A model generated the notes under the pieces. That model did no database searches and was not told where the DNA came from. It saw nothing but the letters and a program-made list of their open reading frames with translations. From Brucella pituitosa (GTDB lineage: Bacteria; Pseudomonadota; Alphaproteobacteria; Rhizobiales; Rhizobiaceae): a stretch of 64,000 nt of DNA. The stretch spans positions 1,463,501 through 1,527,500 of the forward strand of contig NZ_PYSY02000002.1 in assembly GCF_003049685.1 (NCBI RefSeq), given 5' to 3'. Positions 57,230 to 64,000 of this stretch are shown here, piece by piece. The position numbers and the translations under genes are program-made. Every line of letters begins with the position of its first letter. Position 1 is the stretch's first letter.

Positions 57230-58465
57230 ATGATGACTGACACAAACATAATAAAGCCGCAGGATGAGGCGGGTGTTCTGGAGGCGGTGCAATGGGCCTT
57301 GGCCAATTCAACGCCGCTTGAAATCATCGGTCGGGGCAGCAAACGCGGTATCGGACGACCGATGGCAACAGGCGCTGTGCTTGATGTGTCGAACCTGTCC
57401 GGCGTAACTCTTTACGAGCCCGATGAGCTGGTGCTTTCTGCAAAGGCTGGAACGCCTCTTTCCGAAATCGAGAAACTGCTGGCCGACAATAAGCAGTGCT
57501 TTCATTTTGAGCCGATGGATTACGGTCCACTTCTTTCCGGTGAGGCGGGAAGCGGCACGATTGCGGGCGCGCTTGCGGCCAATCTGTCAGGTCCGCGTCG
57601 CCTCAAGGCGGGTGCCGCGCGCGACCATATATTGGGTGTGCGTGTGGTTTCGGGGCGCGGTGAGCTGTTCAAATCCGGCGGACGTGTGGTCAAAAACGTT
57701 ACCGGCTACGATCTTTCAAAAGGCATGGCCAATTCATGGGGGACGCTGGGTGTCGCCACCGAAGTGACCTTCAAGGTTTTACCTTCGCCTGAAACAGTGG
57801 CAACGCTTGCTGTGCGCGGGCTTGATGACGAGGCTGCAAGCCGGATCATGGCCATGGCTATGGGGTCGCGTGAAGAGGTTGCTTCAAGTGCCCATCTGCC
57901 GCCAAGCGTGGCATGGCGCTTTCTGGATGGTAAACTGGGCGGAGAAGCCGCGACCATTCTGCGGATAGAGGGCTTTGCGCCTTCGGTTCGCCATCGCAGC
58001 GCACAATTGCAGGCGTTGCTGGGCTCTGCTGGGGTGATTGATCTTCTTGATGAAACACAGTCGCGTCAGCTTTGGCGTGAGGTGCGCGATGTGCTGCCTT
58101 TTGTGAAAAAGGGCGATCAGCGTGCGGTCTGGCGTGTTTCCATGGCTCCTATGCAGGGCTGGAAAATGGTGGATGAGCTCCGGCGCCATGCTGGTGCCGA
58201 TGCTTATTATGATTGGCAGGGCGGATTGATCTGGCTGCGCATGGAAGCTGAGCCAGAGGCTCACGTGCTGCGCGCTCTTATTGCCAAATATGGCGGTGGC
58301 CATGCCACGCTGGTGCGGGCTTCGGAGCATGTGCGCGCAAACACGGATGTGTTTGAACCGCAATCGGCAGCTCTGGCCGCTTTGTCGCGACGTCTGAAGC
58401 TGCAATTTGATCCGGAGAATATTCTCAATCCGGGCCGTATTTATCCTGAGCAAGCAGGAGTGTGA
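57230..58465 (+). CDS. glcE: Glycolate oxidase subunit GlcE
   Basis: This 411-residue subunit is a shorter FAD-binding PCMH protein (IIGRGSKRGIGRPMATGAVL, then LLSGEAGSGTIAGALAANLS, SGPRRLKAGAARDHILGVRV) ending NPGRIYPEQAGV. ATG 57230 is used; ATG 57233 and TTG 57227 are alternatives. It follows glcD by 12 bp and precedes glcF by 4 bp. Confidence 0.92.
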   Translation: MMTDTNIIKPQDEAGVLEAVQWALANSTPLEIIGRGSKRGIGRPMATGAVLDVSNLSGVTLYEPDELVLSAKAGTPLSEIEKLLADNKQCFHFEPMDYGPLLSGEAGSGTIAGALAANLSGPRRLKAGAARDHILGVRVVSGRGELFKSGGRVVKNVTGYDLSKGMANSWGTLGVATEVTFKVLPSPETVATLAVRGLDDEAASRIMAMAMGSREEVASSAHLPPSVAWRFLDGKLGGEAATILRIEGFAPSVRHRSAQLQALLGSAGVIDLLDETQSRQLWREVRDVLPFVKKGDQRAVWRVSMAPMQGWKMVDELRRHAGADAYYDWQGGLIWLRMEAEPEAHVLRALIAKYGGGHATLVRASEHVRANTDVFEPQSAALAALSRRLKLQFDPENILNPGRIYPEQAGV

Positions 58466-58469
58466 CGCC

Positions 58470-59780
58470 ATGCAAACCCAATTCAGTCCTGAACAACTGC
58501 TTGATCCCGGTGTTAATGAGGCCGAAAAAATTCTCCGCAAATGCGTGCATTGCGGCTTCTGTACGGCAACATGTCCGACTTACGTGACGCTTGGCAATGA
58601 GCTGGATAGTCCGCGCGGACGCATCTATCTCATCAAGGATATGCTGGAGAATAATCGTCCGGCTGACGAAGAGGTTGTGCGGCATGTTGACCGCTGTCTC
58701 TCGTGCCTGTCATGCATGACGACCTGTCCGTCCGGTGTCAATTATATGCATCTGATCGATCACGCGCGGTCGCATATCGAGAAGACCTATAAGCGCCCAT
58801 TTATGAACCGCTTTCTGCGCGGGGTTCTGGCACAGGTTCTGCCATATCCGGGTCGGTTCCGGCTGGCGCTGCAACTGGCAAAACTTGGCCGTCCGTTTGC
58901 TTCTCTGTTTCGCAAGAGCGATACATTGAGGCCCGTAGCCGCCATGCTCGATCTTGCACCGCAACATTTGCCCGCTCATCAACCCGTCGATGCTATCAGC
59001 CCGGCCAAAGGCGATAAGCGCGGACGGGTTGCAATCCTCAACGGCTGCGCGCAGCCGGTACTCAATCCCGGCATCAATGCAGCCACGCTGCGCTTGCTTA
59101 ACCGGATCGGTATCGAGGTGATAACACCCAAGGGCGAAGGCTGCTGTGGTTCGCTGGTGCACCATATGGGCCGTGAGGAGCAGGCGCTTGAGCAAGCGCG
59201 GCACAATGTCGATGTCTGGACCCGTGAAATCGAAGCCGGTGGCCTGGATGCCATTATTGTGACGACGTCGGGCTGCGGTACGACGATCAAAGACTACGGC
59301 TATATGCTGCGGCTCGATCCTGCATATAAGGACAAAGCAGCTAAGGTCTCCGCGCTGGCCAAGGACGTGACCGAATATCTGACCTCAATCGAACTGCCCG
59401 AGCCGCCGCAGCCTGCAGGCCTGACTGTTGCTTATCACTCGGCTTGCTCCATGCAGCATGGTCAGAAGGTTGTTCGTCAGCCGAAGGATTTGCTCGCTAA
59501 GGCAGGCTTTACCGTGCGGGAACCCCTGGAAGGTCATCTTTGCTGTGGCTCGGCTGGTACCTACAATATCATGCAGCCTGAAATCGCAACCAAGCTTCGT
59601 GACCGCAAGGTCAGGAACATTGAGGCCACTGGGGCGGATTTGATCGCTACCGGTAACATTGGCTGTATGACGCAAATCGCAACCGGCAGCCAGTTGCCCA
59701 TCGTGCATACAATTGAATTGCTCGATTGGGCATATGGCGGGCCAAAACCTGCAGCCCTTTCAAGCGCCAGTCTTCATTGA
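58470..59780 (+). CDS. glcF: Glycolate oxidase iron-sulfur subunit GlcF
   Basis: This 436-residue subunit passes electrons from the FAD subunits. Two 4Fe-4S motifs, C25-C28-C31-C35 (CVHCGFCTATCP) and C76-C79-C82-C86 (CLSCLSCMTTCP), are followed by two CCG domains (GCCGSLVHHMG and LCCGSAGTYN). GGAG lies nine bases before ATG 58470; an upstream reading inside glcE is rejected. The 3' end overlaps the Lrp gene by 21 bp. Confidence 0.94.
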   Translation: MQTQFSPEQLLDPGVNEAEKILRKCVHCGFCTATCPTYVTLGNELDSPRGRIYLIKDMLENNRPADEEVVRHVDRCLSCLSCMTTCPSGVNYMHLIDHARSHIEKTYKRPFMNRFLRGVLAQVLPYPGRFRLALQLAKLGRPFASLFRKSDTLRPVAAMLDLAPQHLPAHQPVDAISPAKGDKRGRVAILNGCAQPVLNPGINAATLRLLNRIGIEVITPKGEGCCGSLVHHMGREEQALEQARHNVDVWTREIEAGGLDAIIVTTSGCGTTIKDYGYMLRLDPAYKDKAAKVSALAKDVTEYLTSIELPEPPQPAGLTVAYHSACSMQHGQKVVRQPKDLLAKAGFTVREPLEGHLCCGSAGTYNIMQPEIATKLRDRKVRNIEATGADLIATGNIGCMTQIATGSQLPIVHTIELLDWAYGGPKPAALSSASLH

Positions 59781-60251
59781 TCGGGCATAGTGCAAAGGGA
59801 AACCTTTGAACCCTTTCGTCTCTTTCAGAACGAAGGTGGTTTGCATTTCCTTGATGCGAGGCAGGCGACGTAAGGTCGACATAGCGAAATCTGCATAGGT
59901 GTCGAGGTCACGCGATACGACTTGCAGCAGGAAGTCTGCATCGCCCGCGATGCTGTAACAGGTTATGACTTCATCAAGGCCCATCAGCTCGGCAGCAAAT
60001 TGCTCAGCCTCCGCTTCACTGTGGCTGTCGATCTTGATTCGAACAAAAGCCAAAACACCAAGGCCAATGGCTTTCCGGTCCAGTGTGGCGCGATAGCCTT
60101 GTATGACTCCGTCTTCTTCAAGCTTGCGCACTTTGCGCCAGCTTGGTGATGTGGACATATTGACCTTTCCAGCCAGCGCCTGATTAGTCAGACGTCCATC
60201 GTCCTGCAATGCGTCGAGAATCTTGATGTCGGATGGTTCGAGTTGGCTCAT
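59760..60251 (-). CDS. Lrp/AsnC-family regulator
   Basis: This 163-residue regulator has an HTH (SDIKILDALQDDGRLTNQAL, ...MSTSPSWRKVRKLEEDGVIQ) and an AsnC effector domain (GLDEVITCYSIAGDADFLLQ). It ends convergently in glcF. It is divergent from the DUF2000 gene, 133 bp away, which may be its target. Confidence 0.9.
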   Translation of the reverse strand: MSQLEPSDIKILDALQDDGRLTNQALAGKVNMSTSPSWRKVRKLEEDGVIQGYRATLDRKAIGLGVLAFVRIKIDSHSEAEAEQFAAELMGLDEVITCYSIAGDADFLLQVVSRDLDTYADFAMSTLRRLPRIKEMQTTFVLKETKGFKGFPLHYARSMKTGA

Positions 60252-60383
60252 TTGAATCTACCTGAAATTCCCTAAATTGAGGTAGATACTACCAAATTTC
60301 AAACCACAATGGGCAATAAAGATAAGAACTACCTTCTTGTCCAGTGTAATTCTGATCGAAATATCAATTCCGCCGGAGCTACC

Positions 60384-60800
60384 ATGCAAGAAGATTTACG
60401 CCTCGCCATTATCGTCAATCCGGAGATGCCCTTGGGATTGCTTGCCAATACGGTCGGGGCGATTTCCATCGGTCTGGGTGCGAAGCTGCCATTCATTGCA
60501 GCGCGACAACTGACCGATAAATCAGGCACTGCAATCGATATCAGTTCTGATCGCCCAGTACCTATCCTGCAGGCTGATGCGGAGACTATTCGGGCCATTG
60601 TTTTGAAGGCCGCAAGCTTTGAAGAACGACAGGCTGTTGTGGCATTCCCAGCCTTTGCCCGCGCACTGCATGTCTATGCCGAATATGAAAAGACATTCCC
60701 GGATAAGGAGCTTTCATCGGAAACGATCGATGGAGTGGGCATTGCTGGCCCGGCCAAGTGGGTGCGCTCACTGACCGGAAGCTTAAAGCTTTTGCGATAA
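60384..60800 (+). CDS. DUF2000 family protein
   Basis: This 138-residue protein (MQEDLRLAIIVNPEMPLGLL, ANTVGAISIGLGAKLP...) matches DUF2000, a peptidyl-tRNA-hydrolase-like fold. GGAG lies before ATG 60384; the longer reading from 60309 is less likely. It is divergent from the Lrp gene; role unknown. Confidence 0.85.
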   Translation: MQEDLRLAIIVNPEMPLGLLANTVGAISIGLGAKLPFIAARQLTDKSGTAIDISSDRPVPILQADAETIRAIVLKAASFEERQAVVAFPAFARALHVYAEYEKTFPDKELSSETIDGVGIAGPAKWVRSLTGSLKLLR

Positions 60801-60817
60801 AAAGAGGCCTGACAAGA

Positions 60818-60851
60818 GCGGCTCCAACTAAGACTTAATCGTTGGAGCCGC
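60818..60851. terminator. Convergent hairpin between DUF2000 and AKR genes
   Basis: Perfect 11-bp arms GCGGCTCCAAC/GTTGGAGCCGC around a 12-base loop. No long T-tract, but it sits between convergent genes. A similar GAGCGG...CCGCTC element lies at 54074-54111, so it may be a dispersed chromosomal palindrome. Confidence 0.6.
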
Positions 60852-60874
60852 GTCTCGCTATTTGTCCTTACACA

Positions 60875-61705
60875 TTATCCTGCGGAAAACGTGTTCGGGT
60901 TTGGTCCGATACGACCATCAGCCTTGTCGAGCTTGGTAATTGCATCATGATCGGTGCCGTTGAGGCGGAAATCGAAAATATCGAAATTTTCTTTGATCCG
61001 TGCAGGTGTAACCGATTTCGGGATGACGATATTGCCGGTCTCGATGTGCCAGCGCAGGATGATCTGAGCGACAGATTTGCCGTGCTTATCGGCGATTGAT
61101 TTCACCGTTGGATTTTCCAGAATGGTGCCCTGACCAAGCGGGCTCCAGGCTTCCGTCGCGATATCGTGTTTGCTGTGAAACAGACGCAGCTCGTCCTGCT
61201 GGAACTGCGGATGCAGCTCAATCTGGTTCAGAACTGGCGTAACGTCGCTTTCCTTCAGAATGCGCTCGAGATCGGCAGTGCGGAAGTTCGACACACCAAT
61301 GGATTTGGCACGACCTTCTTCCTTCAGCTTGATGAAGGCGCGCCATGTTTCCATGAACAGGTCTTTGGAAGGGATAGGCCAATGGATCAGATAAAGATCC
61401 ACATAGTCAGTTCCAAGCTTCTTCAGGCTGGTGTCGAACGCCTTGAGGGTCGATTCATAGCCCTGATCGCTGTTCCAGAGTTTGGTCGTCAAATAAATGT
61501 CGCTGCGGGCAATGCCTGAATCGTTGATCGCTTTGCCGGTGCCTTCTTCGTTGCCATAGATGGCAGCGGTGTCGATGTGGCGATAGCCGACTTTCAAGGC
61601 TTCGCTGACAGCCGCAATGGCTTCATCGTTGCCAACCTGCCAGACACCGTAACCGAGCTGTGGAATGTGATTGCCGTCGTTCAGTTTTACCGCCGGTACG
61701 GTCAT
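60875..61705 (-). CDS. Aldo/keto reductase
   Basis: This 276-residue NADPH-dependent reductase (AKR5-like, 2,5-diketo-D-gluconate reductase group) has DTAAIYGNEEGTGKAI (Asp46/Tyr51), TTKLWN (Lys), YLIHWPIP (His) and the NADP-binding IPKSVTPARIKENFDIFDF. It would reduce small aldehydes or ketones. Full length. Confidence 0.92.
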   Translation of the reverse strand: MTVPAVKLNDGNHIPQLGYGVWQVGNDEAIAAVSEALKVGYRHIDTAAIYGNEEGTGKAINDSGIARSDIYLTTKLWNSDQGYESTLKAFDTSLKKLGTDYVDLYLIHWPIPSKDLFMETWRAFIKLKEEGRAKSIGVSNFRTADLERILKESDVTPVLNQIELHPQFQQDELRLFHSKHDIATEAWSPLGQGTILENPTVKSIADKHGKSVAQIILRWHIETGNIVIPKSVTPARIKENFDIFDFRLNGTDHDAITKLDKADGRIGPNPNTFSAG

Positions 61706-61855
61706 AATCTGTCCTTCCCTCTTACGTGCATACTGTTTGATGTATCATCTCCAGCATATGGGTGTTCGCACAAAAAGTGAAAGGCATTTCCGACATGTTT
61801 GTCAGCGATCAGCGCGCTTTCTCCGAGAAAAAGCCAAAGGTTTCAATTTGATGAC

Positions 61856-61889
61856 AAAAAAGGCCGCCGTTATGGTGATAACAGCGGCC
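61856..61889 (-). terminator. Terminator of the second L,D-transpeptidase gene
   Basis: Minus strand: GGCCGCTGTTAT/ATAACGGCGGCC (one mismatch pair), loop of four bases, then TTTTTT. Confidence 0.9.
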
Positions 61890-61916
61890 TGATAGCTTTG
61901 TTTGTAAAGAAAAGGC

Positions 61917-62687
61917 TTAGCGGACCACCACCTGTGTACCAACAGGGACACGTCCGTAAAGATCGGTCACATCTTCGTTACGCATGCGGAAACAACCAGA
62001 AGACATGGCTTTGCCAATGGTCCACGGCTGATTGGTGCCATGGATACGGTAAAGCGTCGAACCGAGATAAAGTGCGCGTGCGCCGAGCGGATTGTTGATG
62101 CCGCCTTTCATCTGAGCAGGCAGAATGCGCCCCTTCTTTCGCTCGCGGGCGATCATTTCCTTTGGTGGTGTCCAGGTTGGCCATTCGGCTTTGCGGCTTA
62201 TGCGCTGCGTGCCTTTCCAGCCAAACCCTTCCTTGCCAACGCCGATGCCGTAACGGCGCGCCTGGCCATTCCCTTCAACGAGATAGAGAAAGCGCTTGCT
62301 GGTATCAATCACCAATGTGCCGGGCTTTTCGCCACCCGAATAAGAAACTGTCTGAGGCAGGAAAACTGGATCAAGCTGCTGCTTCTTACGCACAACCTTG
62401 GCCGGGTTAGCTGCCGGGCGCTGCTGACTTACATTCTGATAGCGCGGCTTTTGTGGCTGCTTCTGACGGACGATTGTGCGCTTTTGCGGCTGTGCTGCAT
62501 CGAGCTGCGGCAGGACACGGACTGCGGGTCCACCGAGCTGCGCGATCCAGCGCTGCGATGTTTCATTGTCAACGCGAACCGGTGGTTGGGTCGCGTAACG
62601 ATCATTGGCAAAAGCCATGCTGGTGGTCACAATGGAGACGGCGATTGCCGCAAGTGATCCGATCAAAAGCAGATGACGTGGTTTCAT
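61917..62687 (-). CDS. Periplasmic L,D-transpeptidase (ErfK/YbiS family)
   Basis: This 256-residue enzyme has a Sec signal (MKPRHLLLIGSLAAIAVSIV, cleavage after AFA at 27), a Gln/Lys/Pro-rich linker, and a YkuD domain with GARALYLG, His216 (YRIHGTN) and catalytic Cys232 (SSGCFRM). It is a paralogue of the lipoprotein at 42252-42998. It ends with a strong terminator. Confidence 0.92.
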   Translation of the reverse strand: MKPRHLLLIGSLAAIAVSIVTTSMAFANDRYATQPPVRVDNETSQRWIAQLGGPAVRVLPQLDAAQPQKRTIVRQKQPQKPRYQNVSQQRPAANPAKVVRKKQQLDPVFLPQTVSYSGGEKPGTLVIDTSKRFLYLVEGNGQARRYGIGVGKEGFGWKGTQRISRKAEWPTWTPPKEMIARERKKGRILPAQMKGGINNPLGARALYLGSTLYRIHGTNQPWTIGKAMSSGCFRMRNEDVTDLYGRVPVGTQVVVR

Positions 62688-62924
62688 AAGCCAAATCCGA
62701 CTATTTTGCGTCCTGCATTTACGCTGACGCGGTTACCCGTCGCACTCCTGACATCACCTGTCAGGAGAACGGCCCCGAAATTCATGGGTCCATTGTGCCG
62801 GGCAATGGAATCATAAAGGTAAATTTTGCCGCGTGTCGGGCTTTGACTTGCTTCAAATTATAGTTGTGGTTAGCGGCAAGTTGCGCGACATGATTAAAAA
62901 TGAATGAAACTTCGGAGGACAGAA

Positions 62925-63572
62925 ATGAGCGACACGGTGCAGGAAAAGACCGGTTTGATCGTCAATGCGGACGGCAAAATGCGCTGTTTCTGGCCCGGTG
63001 AATTGCCTGATTACATCGCCTATCACGATAATGAGTGGGGCGTTCCGGTAACGAGTGATCAGCGTCTGTTCGAGAAAATCTGCCTTGAAGGTTTCCAGTC
63101 CGGCCTGTCGTGGCTGACGATCCTGCGCAAACGTGAGAATTTTCGTGCAGCTTTTGACGGGTTCGATTTCCACCGCGTAGCTCTATACGATGATACGGAT
63201 ATCGAGCGGCTACTGGCTGACAAGGGCATCGTGCGTCATCGCGGAAAGATCGTGTCCACAATCAACAACGCCAAGCGCGCAATCGAGCTGGTCAAAGAAA
63301 AAGGTTCGCTCGCTGCTTATTTCTGGTCCTTTGAGCCGGGTGCAGAGGATCGCCCGCAAGTGGTGGATTATCCGACCTTGTCTGCCAATCCCACAACGGC
63401 TACCTCAACCCGGATTTCAAAAGATCTCAAAAAGCGCGGCTGGTCTTTCGTGGGGCCAACCACCGTTTACGCCTTCATGCAGGCCATGGGGCTGGTCAAT
63501 GATCACATTGAGGGCTGCCATTGCCGCCCGAATATCGAGAAGCTGCGGCAAGCATTGTCCCGACCGAAGTAG
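62925..63572 (+). CDS. tag: DNA-3-methyladenine glycosylase I
   Basis: This 215-residue enzyme removes 3-methyladenine from DNA. Zn ligands are Cys21 (MRCFWPG), His34 (YHDNEWG, with catalytic Glu37) and the C-terminal His/Cys set (HIEGCHCRPN). GGAGGACAGAA lies before ATG 62925. Next comes the LysE-type exporter. Confidence 0.94.
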   Translation: MSDTVQEKTGLIVNADGKMRCFWPGELPDYIAYHDNEWGVPVTSDQRLFEKICLEGFQSGLSWLTILRKRENFRAAFDGFDFHRVALYDDTDIERLLADKGIVRHRGKIVSTINNAKRAIELVKEKGSLAAYFWSFEPGAEDRPQVVDYPTLSANPTTATSTRISKDLKKRGWSFVGPTTVYAFMQAMGLVNDHIEGCHCRPNIEKLRQALSRPK

Positions 63573-63634
63573 TTGCGATTGCGCCGGATTTTGTTTTCTG
63601 GGACACCCGCGAGGCTTTATTTCAGGAGTGGACT

Positions 63635-64000
63635 ATGGATCTGACATCGCTCGTGACTTTTGCCGGCATTCTGGTTGTGGCCGCAGGGACGCCAGGGCCG
63701 AATATCGGTGCGCTGGTCGCCCGTGTCCTTAGCCGTGGTCATAAAGGTGTGTTTCCTTTCATGTTCGGGCTTTGGCTGGGTGACGCGATCTGGCTGTCGC
63801 TTGCGGTTTGGGGCCTGTCTGCACTCGCCAACAGCTTCCATGCCGTTTTCCTTGTGTTGAAATATCTTGGCGTCGCTTATCTGATCTATCTTTCGTGGAA
63901 AATGTGGTTTGCTCCCGTTGCTGAGAGCGTGGATGAGGATGCTATCCCGCGCCATGGAGAGGCAAAGAAGCTTTTCTTCAGCGCATTGGCGGTTACGCTC
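63635..64000 (+). CDS. LysE/RhtB-family exporter (partial)
   Basis: The frame from ATG 63635 (TCAGGAG upstream) gives 122 residues to the right edge without a stop. It shows the family signature AAGTPGPNIGALVARVLSRG (first helix and PGPN loop) and two further TM helices (GVFPFMFGLWLGDAIWLSLA, KYLGVAYLIYLSWKMWFAPV). It probably exports amino acids or similar metabolites; substrate unknown. Confidence 0.88.
   Translation, partial: MDLTSLVTFAGILVVAAGTPGPNIGALVARVLSRGHKGVFPFMFGLWLGDAIWLSLAVWGLSALANSFHAVFLVLKYLGVAYLIYLSWKMWFAPVAESVDEDAIPRHGEAKKLFFSALAVTL

Overview
The window is alphaproteobacterial chromosome, most likely Brucella/Ochrobactrum (Brucellaceae). That assignment is an inference from the host genes: a plant-type gshA, glcDEF, a FUSC/DUF1656/HlyD efflux operon, two periplasmic L,D-transpeptidases, a DUF1127 protein and many LysR regulators. 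It holds two unrelated parts. Positions 1 to about 38.62 kb are the right-hand part of a temperate tailed-phage genome. It sits against the 3' end of a tRNA-Gln(CTG) gene (38622-38695, minus strand). Positions 38.7-64 kb are ordinary host chromosome.

Prophage late genes (1-20.7 kb, all minus strand) form a chimera. The head module is lambda-like: terminase small and large subunits, gpW, portal, ClpP-type protease with a nested scaffold start, decoration protein D, capsid protein E. The contractile tail module follows P2 gene order V-W-J-I-(fibre)-(fibre assembly)-sheath-tube-E/E'-tape measure, with a DUF4815 giant protein inserted. The tape measure gene runs off the left edge, so the left end, the remaining tail genes, lysis genes and the other attachment site are outside the window.

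Prophage early leftward genes (20.8-30.25 kb, minus strand) encode a Cro-like regulator, a CII-like HTH protein, a hidden 43-residue membrane protein, an N4/N6 DNA methyltransferase, two small HTH proteins, a C5 DNA methyltransferase whose recognition region is a six-fold repeat, a zinc-ribbon/Toprim primase and a D5/P4-type helicase. Just downstream of the helicase lies a two-cluster array of 11-bp iterons around an AT-rich inverted repeat, which looks like a replication origin. The immunity region (30.25-31.55 kb) has a short repressor, the Cro-like gene and repeated operators. Two early promoters, one in each direction, carry the operator between their -35 and -10 boxes. The rightward operon (31.57-38.56 kb) encodes a hypothetical protein, an HD hydrolase, SSB, a DUF2303 protein, a complete DnaN sliding clamp, an ASCH protein, small proteins and the tyrosine integrase.

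Host region: DUF1127 protein and divergent LysR regulator; xseA; a lipoprotein L,D-transpeptidase; a VOC protein and a YdcZ-type transporter gene broken by an in-frame TGA, with a divergent LysR; gshA; rsmE; a marR-aaeB-like efflux operon; a class-I glutamine amidotransferase; a small membrane protein flanked by strong RNA hairpins; a metallophosphatase and FadR-type regulator; a LysR regulator divergent from glcDEF; an Lrp regulator; DUF2000; an aldo/keto reductase; a second L,D-transpeptidase; tag; and the start of a LysE-family exporter cut by the right edge.
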